A DNA stretch of 64,000 bases from the NCBI RefSeq assembly GCF_028649395.1, contig NZ_JAQSUW010000010.1, forward strand, positions 307,014 to 371,013, given 5' to 3'. This DNA is from Pseudomonas sp. Gutcm_11s. Lineage in GTDB: Bacteria; Pseudomonadota; Gammaproteobacteria; Pseudomonadales; Pseudomonadaceae. Shown one piece after another: positions 61,901 to 64,000 of the stretch. Position 1 is the first letter of the stretch. Each line of letters opens with the position of its first letter. The translations under genes were made by a program, and so were the position numbers. The notes beneath the pieces were generated by a model that saw only the letters and a program-made list of their open reading frames with translations, was not told the origin of the DNA and searched no databases.

Positions 61901-63013
61901 ATGAATTCTACCGCCCTCCGCGCCCAGCCCACTTTCTTCTCCCGTCTTTCGCTGCCAGCCCTGCTGCTCGGCCTGCTGCTGCCGTTCGGCGCGCATGCCG
62001 AAGAAGTAGCCCCGGCCACCCAGCAGCCTGCCGCCACTGCTCCGGCAGCTGCATCCACCGGCACTCCGGCTGACCCGGCCGCAACCGCTCCGGCGGCTAC
62101 CGGCGAGGCCCTGGCCACCGCTCCCGTGGCCCACCCGCAAGCCGAGGCCCTCAAGGCCAAGCTGGACGGGCTGGGCGAAGAGGCCACCGCCGAGCAGGTC
62201 GAAGCCGCTCGCCTGGAGTTCCTCCAGCAGAACAACATCGTCGGCGCCGATGCCGAGCAACTGCAGGCCGCCCTGCAGGCGCTGCAAGGCGACGCCGAAC
62301 AGGTCGAGGAAGAAGTGCTGCACGACCTGTCGCCGTGGGGCATGTACCAGAACGCCGACCGCGTGGTGAAGAGCGTGATGATCGGCCTGGTCCTGGCCTC
62401 GATCCTCACCTGGACCGTCTGGGTCGCCAAAGGCCTGGAACTGGTCGTCGCCCGCCGCCGCCTGCAGCGTGAGCTGCCGGAACTGAAATCCGCGCGCACC
62501 CTGGCCCAGGCCGCCGAGCAGGCTCGCACCAAGCACAGCTTCAGCTCCCAGCTGATCGAGGACGCCCGCGACGAACTGCGCCTGTCCGCCGGTTGCAAGG
62601 AGAAGGAAGGTATCAAGGAACGCGTCAGCTTCCGCCAGGAGCGCCTGGTCGCTGCCAGCGGCCGCGCCATGAGCCAGGGTACCGGCGTGCTCGCCACCAT
62701 CGGTTCCACCGCCCCCTTCGTCGGCCTGTTCGGCACCGTGTGGGGCATCATGAACAGCTTCATCGGCATCGCCGAGTCGCAGACCACCAACCTGGCCGTG
62801 GTCGCCCCGGGCATCGCCGAGGCCCTGCTGGCCACCGCGCTGGGCCTGGTCGCCGCCATCCCGGCCGTGGTCGTGTACAACGTCTTCGCCCGCTCCATCA
62901 CCGGCTACAAGGCGCAGGTCGCCGATGCGTCGGCCCAAGTCCTGCTGCTGGTCAGCCGCGATCTCGACCAGCCGGTCGGCGAGCGCGCCCAGCCTGTCGC
63001 CAAGGCGGTATGA
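61901..63013 (+). CDS. exbB: ExbB-type proton channel (MotA/TolQ/ExbB family) with periplasmic N-terminal extension
   Basis: 370 residues from MNSTALRAQPTFFSRLSLPA, a start that leaves a signal-peptide-like first segment ending in the AHA region (about 33). An Ala/Pro-rich stretch and a helical segment of about 100 residues follow. The ExbB core has three membrane helices (VVKSVMIGLVLASILTWTVW; then GVLATIGSTAPFVGLFGTVWGIMNSF; then ALLATALGLVAAIPAVVVYN). It forms the proton channel that powers TonB together with ExbD. The frame is open to 61724, but 61901 follows the likely promoter. Confidence 0.93.
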   Translation: MNSTALRAQPTFFSRLSLPALLLGLLLPFGAHAEEVAPATQQPAATAPAAASTGTPADPAATAPAATGEALATAPVAHPQAEALKAKLDGLGEEATAEQVEAARLEFLQQNNIVGADAEQLQAALQALQGDAEQVEEEVLHDLSPWGMYQNADRVVKSVMIGLVLASILTWTVWVAKGLELVVARRRLQRELPELKSARTLAQAAEQARTKHSFSSQLIEDARDELRLSAGCKEKEGIKERVSFRQERLVAASGRAMSQGTGVLATIGSTAPFVGLFGTVWGIMNSFIGIAESQTTNLAVVAPGIAEALLATALGLVAAIPAVVVYNVFARSITGYKAQVADASAQVLLLVSRDLDQPVGERAQPVAKAV

Positions 63014-63016
63014 AGC

Positions 63017-63438
<422 letters not shown>

Positions 63439-63442
<4 letters not shown>

Positions 63443-64000
63443 GCCAAGCGCGCCGCCTGCCGCTGTGGGCCGTCAGCCTGATCGCCGTGATCGCCCTGCA
63501 CCTGGTCGTCTATTACGCGGCCCTGCTGTGGAAACCGGCGATGACTCCGGTCCTGCTCGAACCGGCTGCCATGCTGATCGAGCTGGAGCCGGTTGCCGCG
63601 CCGCCGGAACCGACTCCGCCGCAGCCGATCGTCGAGCCTGAGCCGGAGCCGATTCCCGAAGTGGTCGAGGCGCCCAAGCCGAAGCTCGCCATCGTCAAGC
63701 CCAAGCCGAAGCCCAAGGTCAAACCGCAGCCGCCCAAGCCCGAGGTCAAGCCGCAGCCCGAGGCGCCCAAGGTCGCCAGCCAGGAGAAGGCCGCCGCCCC
63801 GGTGCGCGCACCGGTCCAGCAGCAGACCAACCAAGGCGAGATCGACCGCGAGAAGGCCCTGTGGATGGCCAAGCTGCAGGCCTACCTGAGCAAGCGCCTG
63901 CACTATCCGGAGCGCGAGCGGCGAATGAACCGCGCGGGCAGCAAGCATGCCCTGCTGGTCAACTTCACCATCGACGCCCATGGCCGCATCCTCGCCAGCG
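63439..64000 (+). CDS. tonB: TonB energy-transducing protein (partial, cut at the window end)
   Basis: Starts at 63439 with MSQARRLPLWAVSLIAVIAL, an uncleaved membrane anchor, then a Pro/Glu/Lys-rich spacer (EPEPIPEVVEAPKPK, VKPKPKPKVKPQPPKPE). The C-terminal domain begins (LHYPERERRMNRAGSKHALL, VNFTIDAHGRILAS) and is truncated at 64000. TonB transmits the proton-motive energy of ExbBD to outer-membrane receptors, including the one at 25601-28114. Confidence 0.95.

Overview
The window is a high-GC chromosomal segment of a Pseudomonas species. From memory, its gene order closely follows the P. aeruginosa region running from sutA/ubiK/glnK-amtB through rep, xpt, dadAX, kauB, rpmBG, radC, coaBC-dut-algC-argB, pyrE-crc, rph, gmk-rpoZ-spoT to exbB-exbD-tonB. 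It is not identical to that region: a FecI-FecR-receptor cassette sits between lrp and the polyamine genes, and radC is interrupted. No tRNA, rRNA or CRISPR array was recognised.

Layout. 1-6033: sutA (partial), yjbQ, two ammonium transporters, glnK with a sigma-54/NtrC-type control region, ubiK and comM. 6147-15640: choline/betaine transporter, a Cache-type chemoreceptor, a gamma-glutamyl-GABA hydrolase, a LysR regulator, a MATE exporter and a ProE-like c-di-GMP phosphodiesterase. 15938-21298: rep, xpt, an acetyl-CoA hydrolase/transferase-family protein and cytochrome c5. 21426-25543: pauR, dadX, a RidA protein, dadA and lrp/dadR (alanine and polyamine catabolism). 25601-29601: TonB-dependent receptor, FecR and FecI. 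29821-37907: polyamine oxidase pauB, a DUF1127 protein diverging from a MocR regulator, a phospholipase D lipoprotein, an MFS transporter, the aldehyde dehydrogenase kauB and a cupin. 38041-40338: rpmG, rpmB and a peptide-binding protein. 40335-45440: radC split by a mobile element. 45608-64000: coaBC, dut, algC, argB, a DUF4124 protein, pyrE, crc, DUF808, DUF4870, rph, yicC, gmk, rpoZ, spoT, ridA, a lipoprotein, a 17-residue-repeat protein, an epimerase-like protein, exbB, exbD and tonB (partial).

The most notable object is a compact AT-rich element of about 4.43 kb inserted in radC (core repeats 40534-40540 and 44965-44971). It carries a large serine recombinase, a small protein translationally coupled to a relaxase-like protein with an H-x-N signature, a membrane-anchored orphan protein and about 0.6 kb of non-coding DNA with inverted repeats. 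Joining the two ends reconstructs a roughly 53-bp attP with perfect 12-bp inverted repeats around the TTGACCA core, and removing the element restores a 224-codon radC. It looks like a minimal integrative mobilizable element.

How the genes connect: glnK-amtB and the second amt serve nitrogen acquisition. pauB, kauB, the gamma-glutamyl-GABA hydrolase and pauR form most of a gamma-glutamyl polyamine pathway, with dadA/dadX/lrp handling alanine. crc, the catabolite-repression protein, lies in the same window, and the hydrolase gene has a perfect Hfq/Crc-type A-rich motif at its start. The FecIR receptor cassette would depend on the exbB-exbD-tonB energy system at the right end.
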